Source: Haematobacter massiliensis (GTDB taxonomy: Bacteria; Pseudomonadota; Alphaproteobacteria; Rhodobacterales; Rhodobacteraceae). From it: a stretch of 64,000 nucleotides of DNA. Numbering within the stretch: the first letter of the stretch is position 1; each line of letters begins with the position of its first letter. The notes below the pieces were generated by a model. That model did no database searches. It worked only from the letters and a program-made list of their open reading frames with translations, and was not told the DNA's origin. Location of the stretch: NCBI RefSeq assembly GCF_000740795.1, contig NZ_JGYG01000004.1:62001-126000 (forward strand). The letters are read 5' to 3'. This document shows, piece by piece, positions 1 to 7,519 of the stretch. The position numbers and the translations under genes are program-made.

Positions 1-577
1 GCGCGTCCATCTCGGCATTGGCGCGGTCGGAGACGGCGAAGGGCTCCGCCTGCCAGCCGAAATTCCCCGCCCCGTCGATCAGCGCCTGGCTCCAGAAGAT
101 CATCTCCTCATCCGTCGCCTCGGGAATGCCGAGGATATGGGCGAGGATCCGCGCGGCCAGCGGGCCGGAGACCAGCCTGTGCAGGTCCACGATCTCCCCC
201 TTCGGCAGCCGGTCGAGATAGTCGCCCGCGAACTGCCGGTAAAGCGGCTGCCAGACCTCCTGCACCGTCTTCGGCATCAGCGCGGGGGCCATGGCCATCC
301 GCTCCGCCAGATGCTCCGGCCCGTCCTTGCGCATCAGGGTATGGGCCTGAAAGGCGGGGCGCATCGGCGTGTTCGGATCGTTGGAGGAGAAGATCTCCGG
401 CGTGTCTTTTACGTATTTCGTGTCGCTCGCCCGGGTCAGGAACGTCCGGCCCGCCGCCTTGACGCGCAGCACCGGCGCCTCCGCCCGCAGGCGGCGGTAG
501 ATCGGATAGGGGTCGAGGTGAAGCTGGTCGAGGGTGATCGTCTCATCCAGCGGGGCGAGCGTCGTGTCAGCTTGCAT
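1..577 (-). CDS. cytochrome P450, N-terminal part (runs off the window)
   Basis: The first 192 codons of a P450 monooxygenase; the C-terminal half, with the I helix and the haem-Cys loop, lies beyond base 1. The protein begins MQADTTLAPLDETITLDQ and then has DPYPIYRRLRAEAPV, the usual start of a soluble bacterial P450. HLAERMAMAPALMPK resembles the helix C region that contacts haem, and GPLAARILAHILGIPEAT is also P450-like. The ATG at 577 lies inside the end of livF, an 11-base overlap, so it is the last visible gene of the gntR-livKHMGF operon. It is clearly different from the CYP199-like P450 at 6187-7410. The substrate cannot be told from this fragment; the context suggests an imported aromatic acid. 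Confidence 0.85.
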   Translation of the reverse strand, partial: MQADTTLAPLDETITLDQLHLDPYPIYRRLRAEAPVLRVKAAGRTFLTRASDTKYVKDTPEIFSSNDPNTPMRPAFQAHTLMRKDGPEHLAERMAMAPALMPKTVQEVWQPLYRQFAGDYLDRLPKGEIVDLHRLVSGPLAARILAHILGIPEATDEEMIFWSQALIDGAGNFGWQAEPFAVSDRANAEMDA

Positions 578-1295
578 GGGTGGCTCCCTGTTTGGCGATG
601 ACGCCGAGATGGGTTTCCAGCGCGGCGGGATCGGAAAGGAGCGCGGCGCTCGCCCCCTCATGCACGACCCGTCCCCGGTCCAGGATCACGGCGCGGTCGG
701 TGACGCCCAGGATCTTGCGGGCGTGCTGTTCGACGATGATCGTGGCCATCCCCTCCTCCCGGATGATCCGGCGGATGGAGGCGAGCAGATGCTCCACGAT
801 GATCGGGGCGAGGCCCTCCGTCGGCTCATCGAGGAGCAGCACGCGCGGGTTGAGCATCAGCGCCCGGCCCACGGCCAGCATCTGCTGCTCCCCGCCCGAC
901 AACTGGTTGCCCAGGTTGGCGCGGCGTTCCTCCAGCCGGGGAAACATCTCGTAGACACGGCGGAGCGTCCATTTGCCGGGCCGGGCGGTGGCGGTCAGGT
1001 TTTCCTCCACCGTCAGCGAACGGAAGATGTTGCGCTCCTGCGGCACCCAGCCGATGCCCGCCGCGGCGCGGGCCTCCGGCGCGGCACGGGTGAGATCCGC
1101 GCCGCTGAGCGTGACGGTGCCGCCGAAGCGGCGGGTCACACCGATGATGCTGTCCAGCAGCGTGGTCTTGCCGACGCCGTTGCGGCCTAGCACGGCCAGC
1201 GCCTCCCCCTCCGCCAGCCTGAGCGAGAGGTTGCGGATCACCACCGCATCGCCATAGCCGGTGGTCAGGTCGCGGAGTTCCAGAAGATCAGCCAT
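567..1295 (-). CDS. livF: LIV-type ABC transporter ATP-binding protein LivF
   Basis: Cytoplasmic ATPase of a branched-chain-amino-acid/aromatic-acid type ABC importer, 242 aa, the usual LivF length. Walker A is GRNGVGKTT at residues 37-45, the signature is LSGGEQQ, and Walker B is LLLDEPTEGLAP, with the LivF-typical APIIVEHLL after it. The start is ATG 1295, opening MADLLELRDL; a longer reading to 1325 would overlap livG further and has no ribosome site. It overlaps livG by 8 bases and the downstream P450 by 11, so the genes are translationally coupled. The symbol shows family only: two P450s and a CYP199-like enzyme nearby suggest an aromatic acid rather than leucine as substrate. Confidence 0.93.
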   Translation of the reverse strand: MADLLELRDLTTGYGDAVVIRNLSLRLAEGEALAVLGRNGVGKTTLLDSIIGVTRRFGGTVTLSGADLTRAAPEARAAAGIGWVPQERNIFRSLTVEENLTATARPGKWTLRRVYEMFPRLEERRANLGNQLSGGEQQMLAVGRALMLNPRVLLLDEPTEGLAPIIVEHLLASIRRIIREEGMATIIVEQHARKILGVTDRAVILDRGRVVHEGASAALLSDPAALETHLGVIAKQGATHAS

Positions 1296-2037
1296 GCTCG
1301 CCCCCCAGATAGACATCGCGGACACGCGGATCGGCCATCACCTCGGCCGGCGTGCCATCGGCAAAGAGCGCGCCGTTGACCAGCACGGAGATCCGGTCGG
1401 CGAAGGAGAACACCAGGTCCATGTCATGCTCGATCAGCATGATGGACACGTCCTTCGGCAGCGCGGCCAGCGTGTCCAGCAGCTCCTGCCGCTCCGCCTC
1501 CGGCACGCCTGCGGCGGGTTCGTCGAGCAGCAGGACGCGGGGATTTCCGGCCAGCGCCACAGCGATCTCCAGCAGCCGCTGCTTGCCGTAGGGCAGGCTG
1601 CGCGTCTGGTGATCCATCACATCCGTCAGCCGGAAGCGTTCGCAAAGCTCCACGATCTCCGCCACGATGTCGCGCCGCGTGCCCAGCCCGCGCCAGAAAT
1701 CGCCGCCGCCGCCCATCCGCTCCGACACGGCAAGGCCGATGGATTCCACCGGCGTCATGGCGGGGAAAAGCTGGTTGATCTGGAAGGTCCGGCCCAGACC
1801 GCGCCGCGCGCGGTCCTGTTGCGACAGGCGGGTGACATCGGTGCCGTCGAGCAGCACCTGCCCCTCGTTCGCGGCCAGAACCCCGGTCAGCAGGTTGACG
1901 AAGGTGGTCTTGCCCGCGCCGTTCGGACCGATCAGCGCATGGCGCGCACCGTGGGCCAGCGTGAAGCTCACGTCATCGGTCGCCGTCAGCCCGCCGAAGC
2001 GTTTGCGCAGGTGGATGGTCTGAAGCGCGGCGCTCAT
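1288..2037 (-). CDS. livG: LIV-type ABC transporter ATP-binding protein LivG
   Basis: Second ATPase of the importer, 249 aa. Walker A is GPNGAGKTT at residues 37-45 and Walker B is LLLDEPAAGV. The signature is LPYGKQR, the LivG-type variant of the usual LSGGQ. The start at 2037 gives MSAALQTIHLRKRFGG and overlaps the livM stop by 4 bases (ATGA). A longer in-frame extension upstream exists but runs inside livM and looks like out-of-frame translation. It forms the heterodimeric ATPase with LivF and sits with the LivHM permeases at the inner membrane. The substrate is inferred to be an aromatic acid from context only. Confidence 0.93.
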   Translation of the reverse strand: MSAALQTIHLRKRFGGLTATDDVSFTLAHGARHALIGPNGAGKTTFVNLLTGVLAANEGQVLLDGTDVTRLSQQDRARRGLGRTFQINQLFPAMTPVESIGLAVSERMGGGGDFWRGLGTRRDIVAEIVELCERFRLTDVMDHQTRSLPYGKQRLLEIAVALAGNPRVLLLDEPAAGVPEAERQELLDTLAALPKDVSIMLIEHDMDLVFSFADRISVLVNGALFADGTPAEVMADPRVRDVYLGGEHG

Positions 2038-3077
2038 TTGCCCCCCCGGATGCGGGTCCAGAGGGCGCGGGGCGCGGCATTGATCCGGTCCCGCCCGATC
2101 AGGACGATGACGACGAGGATGAGCCCGATCCAGAACATCCAGTATTGCGGCGTGAGGTTGGAGAGCACGTCCTGCAGCAGCTTGAACACCACCGCCCCGA
2201 TCAGCCCGCCGTAGAGATAGCCGACACCGCCGAGGACCAGCACCAGAAGCACATCCGCCGAGCGGTGGAAGGCCAGCACGTCGAGGGAGACGAACATCGT
2301 CGTCTGCGTCAGCAGCCCGCCCGCGATGCCTGCGATGCCGGCGGAAAGCGCATAGATCGCCACCAGCCGCTTGCCCACGGGAATGCCGATGGTGGCGGAG
2401 CGCAGCGTATTGTCCCGGATCGCGCGGAGCGAAAGGCCATAGGGCGATGTCACCACCCGGCGGGCGATGAGGAACAGCAGGAAGGTCACGATCAGGCAAT
2501 AGGCATAGGCCGTGGTGCCCATCAGGTCGAACTCGAACCGCCCGAAGAGCGGGTCGATCCAGACGCCCTGCAACCCGTCCGCGCCGCCGGTCAGCCAGGC
2601 GGCCTTGTTCGCGGCCTCCAGGAGCAGCATGGCGATGCCGAGCGTCACCATCAGCCGGGTGAGGTCGGAGGCGCGCAGCAGGAGGAGCGGCGCCGTCGCC
2701 GCGCCGAGCACTGCCGCCGCCGCCCCCGCGAGCAGCAGGCCGGTGATCGGCTCCCCCGTCAGATGCACGGAGACCAGCCCCGCCACATAGGCGCCCAGCC
2801 CGAAGAAGGCGCCATGCCCCAGCGACACGATGCCCGCGTAGCCGAGGATCAGGTCCAGCGAGAGCGCAAAAAGCCCGAGGATGGCGATTTCCGTCAGCAG
2901 CAGGTGCTTGTCGGGCAGCAGGAAGAAGGTCGCCGCAGCGAGCGCCCAGAAGGCGAATTCGGCGGGCTTCCAGCGCCCCGTGCGGCCGAGGTTGGAGAGC
3001 GCCCGCGCCTCCAGCGCGACGGCGGTGGGGCGCGCCGCGACGGGCGCGGGCTGGGTGAAGGGAATGTCTGTGGCCAT
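2034..3077 (-). CDS. livM: LIV-type ABC transporter permease LivM
   Basis: Inner-membrane permease, 347 aa. After about 45 mostly polar residues come repeated hydrophobic helices (FWALAAATFFLLP, LGLFALSLDLILGYAG) and the LivM hallmark GIVSLGHGAFFGLGAYVAG. Later segments include VLLVLVLGGVGYLYGGLIGA, matching the conserved loop near the ATPase contact. It pairs with LivH to form the channel. The ATG at 3077 is followed at once by the polar segment; 38 bases separate it from livH upstream, and it overlaps livG by 4 bases downstream. The C terminus ends in a short basic tail. Confidence 0.93.
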   Translation of the reverse strand: MATDIPFTQPAPVAARPTAVALEARALSNLGRTGRWKPAEFAFWALAAATFFLLPDKHLLLTEIAILGLFALSLDLILGYAGIVSLGHGAFFGLGAYVAGLVSVHLTGEPITGLLLAGAAAAVLGAATAPLLLLRASDLTRLMVTLGIAMLLLEAANKAAWLTGGADGLQGVWIDPLFGRFEFDLMGTTAYAYCLIVTFLLFLIARRVVTSPYGLSLRAIRDNTLRSATIGIPVGKRLVAIYALSAGIAGIAGGLLTQTTMFVSLDVLAFHRSADVLLVLVLGGVGYLYGGLIGAVVFKLLQDVLSNLTPQYWMFWIGLILVVIVLIGRDRINAAPRALWTRIRGGK

Positions 3078-3115
3078 GGGGCGTTTCCTTTCAGCGGGCG
3101 CGGATCAGTAGGGGA

Positions 3116-3969
3116 TCAGCGGGAGCGGGCGATGAGCCCCTGCGGGCGCCAGACGAGGATTGCGATCATCAGCAGGTAGATGAGGAAGGCGCCGAGCTGC
3201 GGCACGTAGTATTTCCCCGCCACATCCGCGACGCCGATCAGCAGGGCCGCGATGAAGGGGCCGATCAGCCCCGCCGTGCCGCCGATGGTCACGACGATGA
3301 GGAAATAGATCATGTATTTCAGCGGGAAGGTCGGATCCATTCCGAGGATCTCCACCGACAGCGCCCCGCCCAGACCGGCCAGGCCGGAGCCGAAGGCAAA
3401 GGTGGCGGCGAAGATGGTCGACACCTTGATGCCCAGCCCGCGCGCCACCCGCTGATCGTCCACCGCCGCCCGCAGGCGGGAGCCGAAGCGGCTGCGGGTC
3501 AGCACCAGTTGCAGCCCCACCACCAGCACCGAACAGAGCACGATCAGAAAGGCACGATAGCGGCCCACGGGAATGCCGAAGAAATCGAACCTGCCCTGAA
3601 GCCAGGGCGGCAGGGTGATCAGCTGCTGCTGCGAGCCGATCAGGTAGTCGGTCGCCGCCACGACCATGAAGACGAGGCCGATGGAAAAGAGCACCTGGTC
3701 CAGATGGCTGCGCCGGTAGAGCCGGGCGTAGAGCGTCCTCTCCGCCAGCGCGCCCGCCAGCGCGGGCAGCAGGAAGGCCACCGGCAGGGTGAGCAGGAAC
3801 GGCACCCCCAGCGGTTCATCAGGATCGCCGTGGCATAACCGCCCAGCAGCGCGAAGGCCCCATGCGCGAGGTTGATGAAATTCATCAGCCCGAGCGTGAC
3901 CGAAAGCCCCGCCGCCAGGATGAAGAGCAGCATCCCATAGGCGATGCCGTCGATGAGGATGGTCAGCAT
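3116..3969 (-). pseudogene. livH: LIV-type ABC permease LivH, interrupted by a frameshift
   Basis: The two halves of one permease lie in different frames. The N-terminal frame starts MLTILIDGIAYGMLLF (ATG 3969, with GGAG 10 bases upstream) and contains GLMNFINLAHGAFALLGGY, the LivH hallmark, up to LMNRWG. The C-terminal frame continues with VPFLLTLPVAFLLPALAGAL and runs to 3116 with all remaining helices. The break falls in a run of five C at 3805-3809 (five G on the coding strand). One extra base there would restore a normal permease of about 285 aa. The rest of the gene shows no decay, so this is either a recent inactivating deletion, a phase-variable tract, programmed slippage or a sequencing error. 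If real, the LivHMGF importer is broken. Confidence 0.85.
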
Positions 3970-4022
3970 GGCGAAAGGCTCCATGACAGGACAGGGAGAA
4001 TGACGGGACAGGGAGGGGCAGC

Positions 4023-4043
4023 CCGGCGCCGAATGGGCGCCGG
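4023..4043 (-). other. intercistronic hairpin between binding-protein and permease genes
   Basis: A perfect 8-bp inverted repeat, CCGGCGCC and GGCGCCGG, with a 5-base loop. It lies just after the binding-protein stop and before livH in the direction of transcription. No T-run follows, so it is more likely an mRNA-stabilising or attenuating structure than a full terminator. It would raise binding protein over permease. Confidence 0.5.
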
Positions 4044-4075
4044 AGCGGGGCATCGGAAGCCGTGGTGGCCTCAGG

Positions 4076-5254
4076 TCAGGAGTCGGCCTTGCCGGGATCC
4101 TTCACTGCCTCGAAGGTCTCGAATTCGACGTTCCAGAGCTCACCGTTCACCCGCTCGACCTTGCGCATGTAGACGTTCTGCACGATGTCGCGCGTCTCGG
4201 GGTCGATGGTGATCGGGCCGCGCGGGCTGATCCAGCTCAGGCCCTTCATCGCCTCCATCAGGCTGTCGCCATCCGACTTGCCGCCGGTCTTTTCCAGCGC
4301 GGCATAGATCGCATGCATCCCGTCATAGCCGCCTGCGGCCATGAAGTTCGGGCGCATCCCCGGGTTGGCCTTGGTGAAGGCCTCGACAAAGGCGCGGTTC
4401 TCCGGGCTCGAATGCGCGGCGGAGTAGTGGAAGCCCGTGATCGCGGCCAGCGCCGGATCGCCCATGCCGTTCAGGATGTCGTCATCCGTGATCCCGCCAT
4501 CGGCCAGCAGCCGGACGCCGGACTTGTCCAGCCCGCGTTCCACATATTGCTTCATGAAGGGCGCGCCCACGCCGGAGGGCACGAAGACGAAGATCGCATC
4601 GGGCTTCTGGTCCGCGACCTTCTGCAGGAAGGGCGAGAAGTCCGGGTTCGCCAGCGGCACGCGGAGGGATTCGGAGACCTGACCCCCGGCCTTGCTGAAA
4701 TCCGCCACGAAGGTCTTTTCCGCGTCGATCCCGGGGCCGTAGTCGGAGACGATGGTGACGGCCGACCGGATGCCCTCCTTCGCCGCCCATTCCGCGATCT
4801 TCGAGGTGACCTGCGGCGTGGTGTAGCTGGTGCGCACGATATAGGGCGATTGTTCGGTGATGGAGGAGGTGGCCGCCGCCATGACCACGGCCGGAACCTT
4901 GGCCCGGGTGGCGAGCGGTGCGGTCGCCATGGCCAGCGGCGTCAGGCCGAAGCCTGCCAGCACCGCCACCTTGTCCTTCACGATCAGCTCCTGCGCCAGC
5001 CGTTTGGTGGTGTCGGCGACGCCCGCGTCATCCTTCACCAGCAGTTCGACCTCGCGCCCGGCGACACTCGCGCCATGTTCGGCGATGTAGAGCTTTGCCG
5101 CCGCTTCTATCTGCCGCCCGGTGGAGGCGAAGGGGCCGGTCATCGGCAGGATGAGCCCCACCTTCAGCGGCTCATCCGCCGCCAGCGCCGGAAGCCCGGC
5201 GAGAACCGCGGACACGCCGAGTATGGCGCCCGCAAGCAGGTTGCGTCGTTTCAT
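4076..5254 (-). CDS. LIV-type ABC transporter substrate-binding protein (paralogue A)
   Basis: Periplasmic type I binding protein, 392 aa. The signal peptide MKRRNLLAGAILGVSAVLAG ends at an ALAA site. The mature part opens DEPLKVGLILPMTGPFASTG, typical of the LivK family, and continues with VKDDAGVADTTKRLAQEL and YTTPQVTSKIAEW. The start at ATG 5254 has a clean AGGAGAAAG ribosome site; the 14-residue upstream extension is not needed. It shares long stretches with the second binding protein at 7520-8701 (VRTSYTTPQVTSKIA, VERGLDKSG, RDIVQNVY), so the two arose by duplication. It follows the GntR gene by 57 bases and leads livHMGF. An aromatic-acid ligand is inferred from the neighbouring P450s. 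Confidence 0.92.
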   Translation of the reverse strand: MKRRNLLAGAILGVSAVLAGLPALAADEPLKVGLILPMTGPFASTGRQIEAAAKLYIAEHGASVAGREVELLVKDDAGVADTTKRLAQELIVKDKVAVLAGFGLTPLAMATAPLATRAKVPAVVMAAATSSITEQSPYIVRTSYTTPQVTSKIAEWAAKEGIRSAVTIVSDYGPGIDAEKTFVADFSKAGGQVSESLRVPLANPDFSPFLQKVADQKPDAIFVFVPSGVGAPFMKQYVERGLDKSGVRLLADGGITDDDILNGMGDPALAAITGFHYSAAHSSPENRAFVEAFTKANPGMRPNFMAAGGYDGMHAIYAALEKTGGKSDGDSLMEAMKGLSWISPRGPITIDPETRDIVQNVYMRKVERVNGELWNVEFETFEAVKDPGKADS

Positions 5255-5311
5255 CTTTCTCCTCCCCATTTTCGGATGCAGGCTCCCTTCCCGCACCCGG
5301 ATCGTCCCGGA

Positions 5312-6070
5312 TCAGCCGTAGCGGCGGATCAGGCTCGCCCCCGGCAGACCGTCGAGCGGCTTGTGCAGGCGAAGCGCCCGCATCAGATTGCGATGCGACA
5401 GCCGCGCATGTTCGCGCAGGATCGCCTCCACCCGCGCGCCTTCCCGGGCGCGGATCGCCTCCAGCACCGCGCGGTGCTGGTCCTGCGCGACGATCAGGTG
5501 ACGCCGCGCCTGTTCGGTATTCTCATTCAATTGCACCAGCGCGCTGGCGGAGGCGAAGGGCCGCGCATTGGCCCGTTGCGCCTCCTGCCGGAGCAGTGCC
5601 GATCCGGTGGCCGCCACCAGCCCGGCATGGAATTCCGCGTTCACCGCGGAATAGCGCATGACCTGGGCCGGGCCGAAGACCGGCGCCTCCAGCACCGTGT
5701 CGATACCGTCGAGCACATGGTCGAGGCGGGAGAGCGCGTCCTCCGCCCCGCCCCGCTCTGCCAGAAGGCGGGCGGCAAGCCCCTCGATGGCACCGCGGAT
5801 GTCGATGGCCTCAGCGATTTCCCGTGGCAGAAACCCCCGCACGGTGAAGCCGCCTGAGGTGAGCGGCTCAAGCAGCCCCTCCTCCCGCAACTGCTGGATG
5901 GCCGCGCGGATCGGGGTCCGCGACATGCATAGCCGCTCGGCCAGAAGAACCTCCGTGAACCGCTCGCCCGGCACCATTGCGCCAGTCACGATCAGGTCGC
6001 GCATCCCCATGACGGCGCGCGAGGTCTGTGTACCCGCCTGGGCATCTGCAGGGATGGCTTCCTCGGTCAC
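5312..6070 (-). CDS. GntR-family (FCD domain) transcriptional regulator
   Basis: 252 aa: an N-terminal winged helix-turn-helix (ERLCMSRTPIRAAIQQLREEGLL, here in pieces: CMSRTPIRAAIQQL then EEGLLEPL) and a C-terminal all-helical FCD ligand domain with conserved acidic and His residues (DIRGAIEGLAARLL, NAEFHAGLVAATG, EHARLSHRNLM). I chose the GTG at 6070 because AGGAGGAG lies five bases before it. An ATG at 6100 has no ribosome site and would place a GTATAC palindrome inside the coding region. It is the first gene of the operon with livKHMGF and probably represses it, releasing on an aromatic acid. Two GTATAC sites upstream are likely its operators. Confidence 0.88.
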   Translation of the reverse strand: MTEEAIPADAQAGTQTSRAVMGMRDLIVTGAMVPGERFTEVLLAERLCMSRTPIRAAIQQLREEGLLEPLTSGGFTVRGFLPREIAEAIDIRGAIEGLAARLLAERGGAEDALSRLDHVLDGIDTVLEAPVFGPAQVMRYSAVNAEFHAGLVAATGSALLRQEAQRANARPFASASALVQLNENTEQARRHLIVAQDQHRAVLEAIRAREGARVEAILREHARLSHRNLMRALRLHKPLDGLPGASLIRRYG

Positions 6071-6092
6071 GGTGGCTCCTCCTGCATCAGTG

Positions 6093-6184
6093 GTATACAT
6101 GGAAGACGATTCTCGCAAAGGATTTGCGCGATACTCGCGGTTAACTCCCCCTAAAGTATGAGTGCCGCCAGTATGAGTGTATAC
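6093..6184 (-). promoter_or_regulatory. paired GTATAC palindromes upstream of gntR
   Basis: TGGTATACAT (core 6093-6098) and TGTATACAT (core 6179-6184) bracket the space between the P450 stop and gntR. The cores are 86 bases apart, about eight helical turns. GTATAC-centred palindromes are typical FCD-GntR operators. A direct repeat, AGTATGAGTG at 6155-6164 and 6170-6179, lies next to the distal site. Autoregulation is inferred. Confidence 0.55.
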
Positions 6185-6186
6185 AT

Positions 6187-7410
6187 TTATCCCCCGACGA
6201 GCTGCACTGGCAGAGCGGCCAGGCCGCGAAGCGTATTGTTGTAGCTGCGCTGCGGCTCCCCCGCGAGGTTGATCGCGGAGCAGTGACGGGCCAGGGCGTC
6301 CAGCACCACCTCCCCCTCCAGCCGGGCCAGGAGCTGGCCCACGCACATGTGCACGCCGGAGCCGAAGCCGACATGGCCGGAGGCGCGCCGCCCGATGTCA
6401 TAGCTCTCCGGCGCCTCCCACCGGCGGGGATCGCGGTTGGCGGAGGCGAGGAACATCAGCACCTTCGCGCCCTCCGGCAGGGTGATCCCGCCGACCTCCA
6501 CCTCCCGCGTGGTGGTGCGGAAGAAGGTCTGCACCGGGCTTTCGAACCGGATCCCCTCCTCGAAGGCGGCGCGCGCCAGCGTCCGGTCCGCGCGCAGCCG
6601 CGCGAATTCACCGGGGTTGCGCGCCAGGCAGAAGAGCGCCGCGCCGATGCCGTTCACCGTGGTGTCGAGCCCCGCCGTCAGCAGGGAGCGGCAGAGCAGC
6701 ACCGCCTCCTCCGGGGTGATCTCCCCCGTATCGGCGGCGGCATGGACGGCGGCGCCGAAGCCGTCGGGGGAGAGGTTCTCCCTCCGGCATTGCTCCGTCA
6801 CCCAGGCGACATGCGGCGCGGCGCGTTCCAGCGCCTCCCGGCGCAGGCGGTTGTCCGGCCCGAAGGCGTTGAAGGCGAGCCCGGCATAGGGCAGCAGATG
6901 CTCCCGCCCCTCCTTGCAGAGCCCCACCGCATCGGGGAACACCGACAGCGGAAACGCCTCCGCCAGATCGGCGATGCCGTCGATTGCGCCCCGCGCCGCC
7001 AACCCCGCGACCAATGTGTCGGCGGCGGCGGCAAAATCCTCCTTCAGCCGCCGCATCACTAGGGGAGAGAGCACGCGCTGCAGCACGGCGCGGGCGCGGT
7101 CATGCTCCGGCGGATCGGTCTCCAGCACGAGGCTCGGCGGGCGCCACGGCTTTTCGCGGGCGAAGTCGGACAGTCCCACCCCGCGGGAGGAACAGAAGGT
7201 CTGCCAGTCGTTCAGCACGGCATGGACCTCCGCATAGCGCGCCACGGCATAGATGCCGTAGCGCGACAGCCAGACGACCGGCCCCGCCTCCCGCAGCGCC
7301 TCCTGCGCCGGATAGGGATCGTCGAAATAGGCGATGTCGAAGGGGTCGAGGTCGGAGACGGGCACGCCCGGCGGCGGGGCGGCAAGGGGTCTGAGCGCGG
7401 TGGCGGTCAT
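6187..7410 (-). CDS. CYP199A-like cytochrome P450 (para-substituted benzoate monooxygenase)
   Basis: Complete 407-aa soluble P450. The haem loop FGSGVHMCVG has the ligand Cys near residue 356; the I helix carries AGLDTT; the ExxR region is in FEEGIRFESPV. Long segments match what I recall of Rhodopseudomonas CYP199A2: ARYAEVHAVLND, FCSSRGVGLSDF, KPWRPPSL, FPLSVFPDA, LLPYAGLAFNAFGP and ESPVQTFFRTTTREVE. CYP199A enzymes hydroxylate or O-demethylate para-substituted benzoates such as 4-methoxybenzoate. That activity is inferred from similarity. It follows a binding-protein gene, so uptake and oxidation are coupled. No ferredoxin or reductase gene is adjacent; in R. palustris a ferredoxin gene neighbours CYP199A2, so electron partners here must be encoded elsewhere. 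Confidence 0.9.
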   Translation of the reverse strand: MTATALRPLAAPPPGVPVSDLDPFDIAYFDDPYPAQEALREAGPVVWLSRYGIYAVARYAEVHAVLNDWQTFCSSRGVGLSDFAREKPWRPPSLVLETDPPEHDRARAVLQRVLSPLVMRRLKEDFAAAADTLVAGLAARGAIDGIADLAEAFPLSVFPDAVGLCKEGREHLLPYAGLAFNAFGPDNRLRREALERAAPHVAWVTEQCRRENLSPDGFGAAVHAAADTGEITPEEAVLLCRSLLTAGLDTTVNGIGAALFCLARNPGEFARLRADRTLARAAFEEGIRFESPVQTFFRTTTREVEVGGITLPEGAKVLMFLASANRDPRRWEAPESYDIGRRASGHVGFGSGVHMCVGQLLARLEGEVVLDALARHCSAINLAGEPQRSYNNTLRGLAALPVQLVGG

Positions 7411-7454
7411 GGCTTTCTCCTGGCGGGAAATGGGACTGGCGGGCGCATCCGCGC

Positions 7455-7482
7455 GTCCGGCGCGGAACGGACCGCGCCGGAC
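7455..7482 (-). other. intercistronic hairpin between binding-protein and P450 genes
   Basis: A perfect 11-bp stem, GTCCGGCGCGG with CCGCGCCGGAC, and a 6-base loop (AACGGA). It sits between the binding-protein stop and the P450 start on the transcribed strand. There is no T-run. It probably protects the upstream mRNA or attenuates read-through. Confidence 0.55.
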
Positions 7483-7519
7483 GGGACGCCCGGGGGTGGG
7501 GGCGTCGGGGCAAGGGCGT

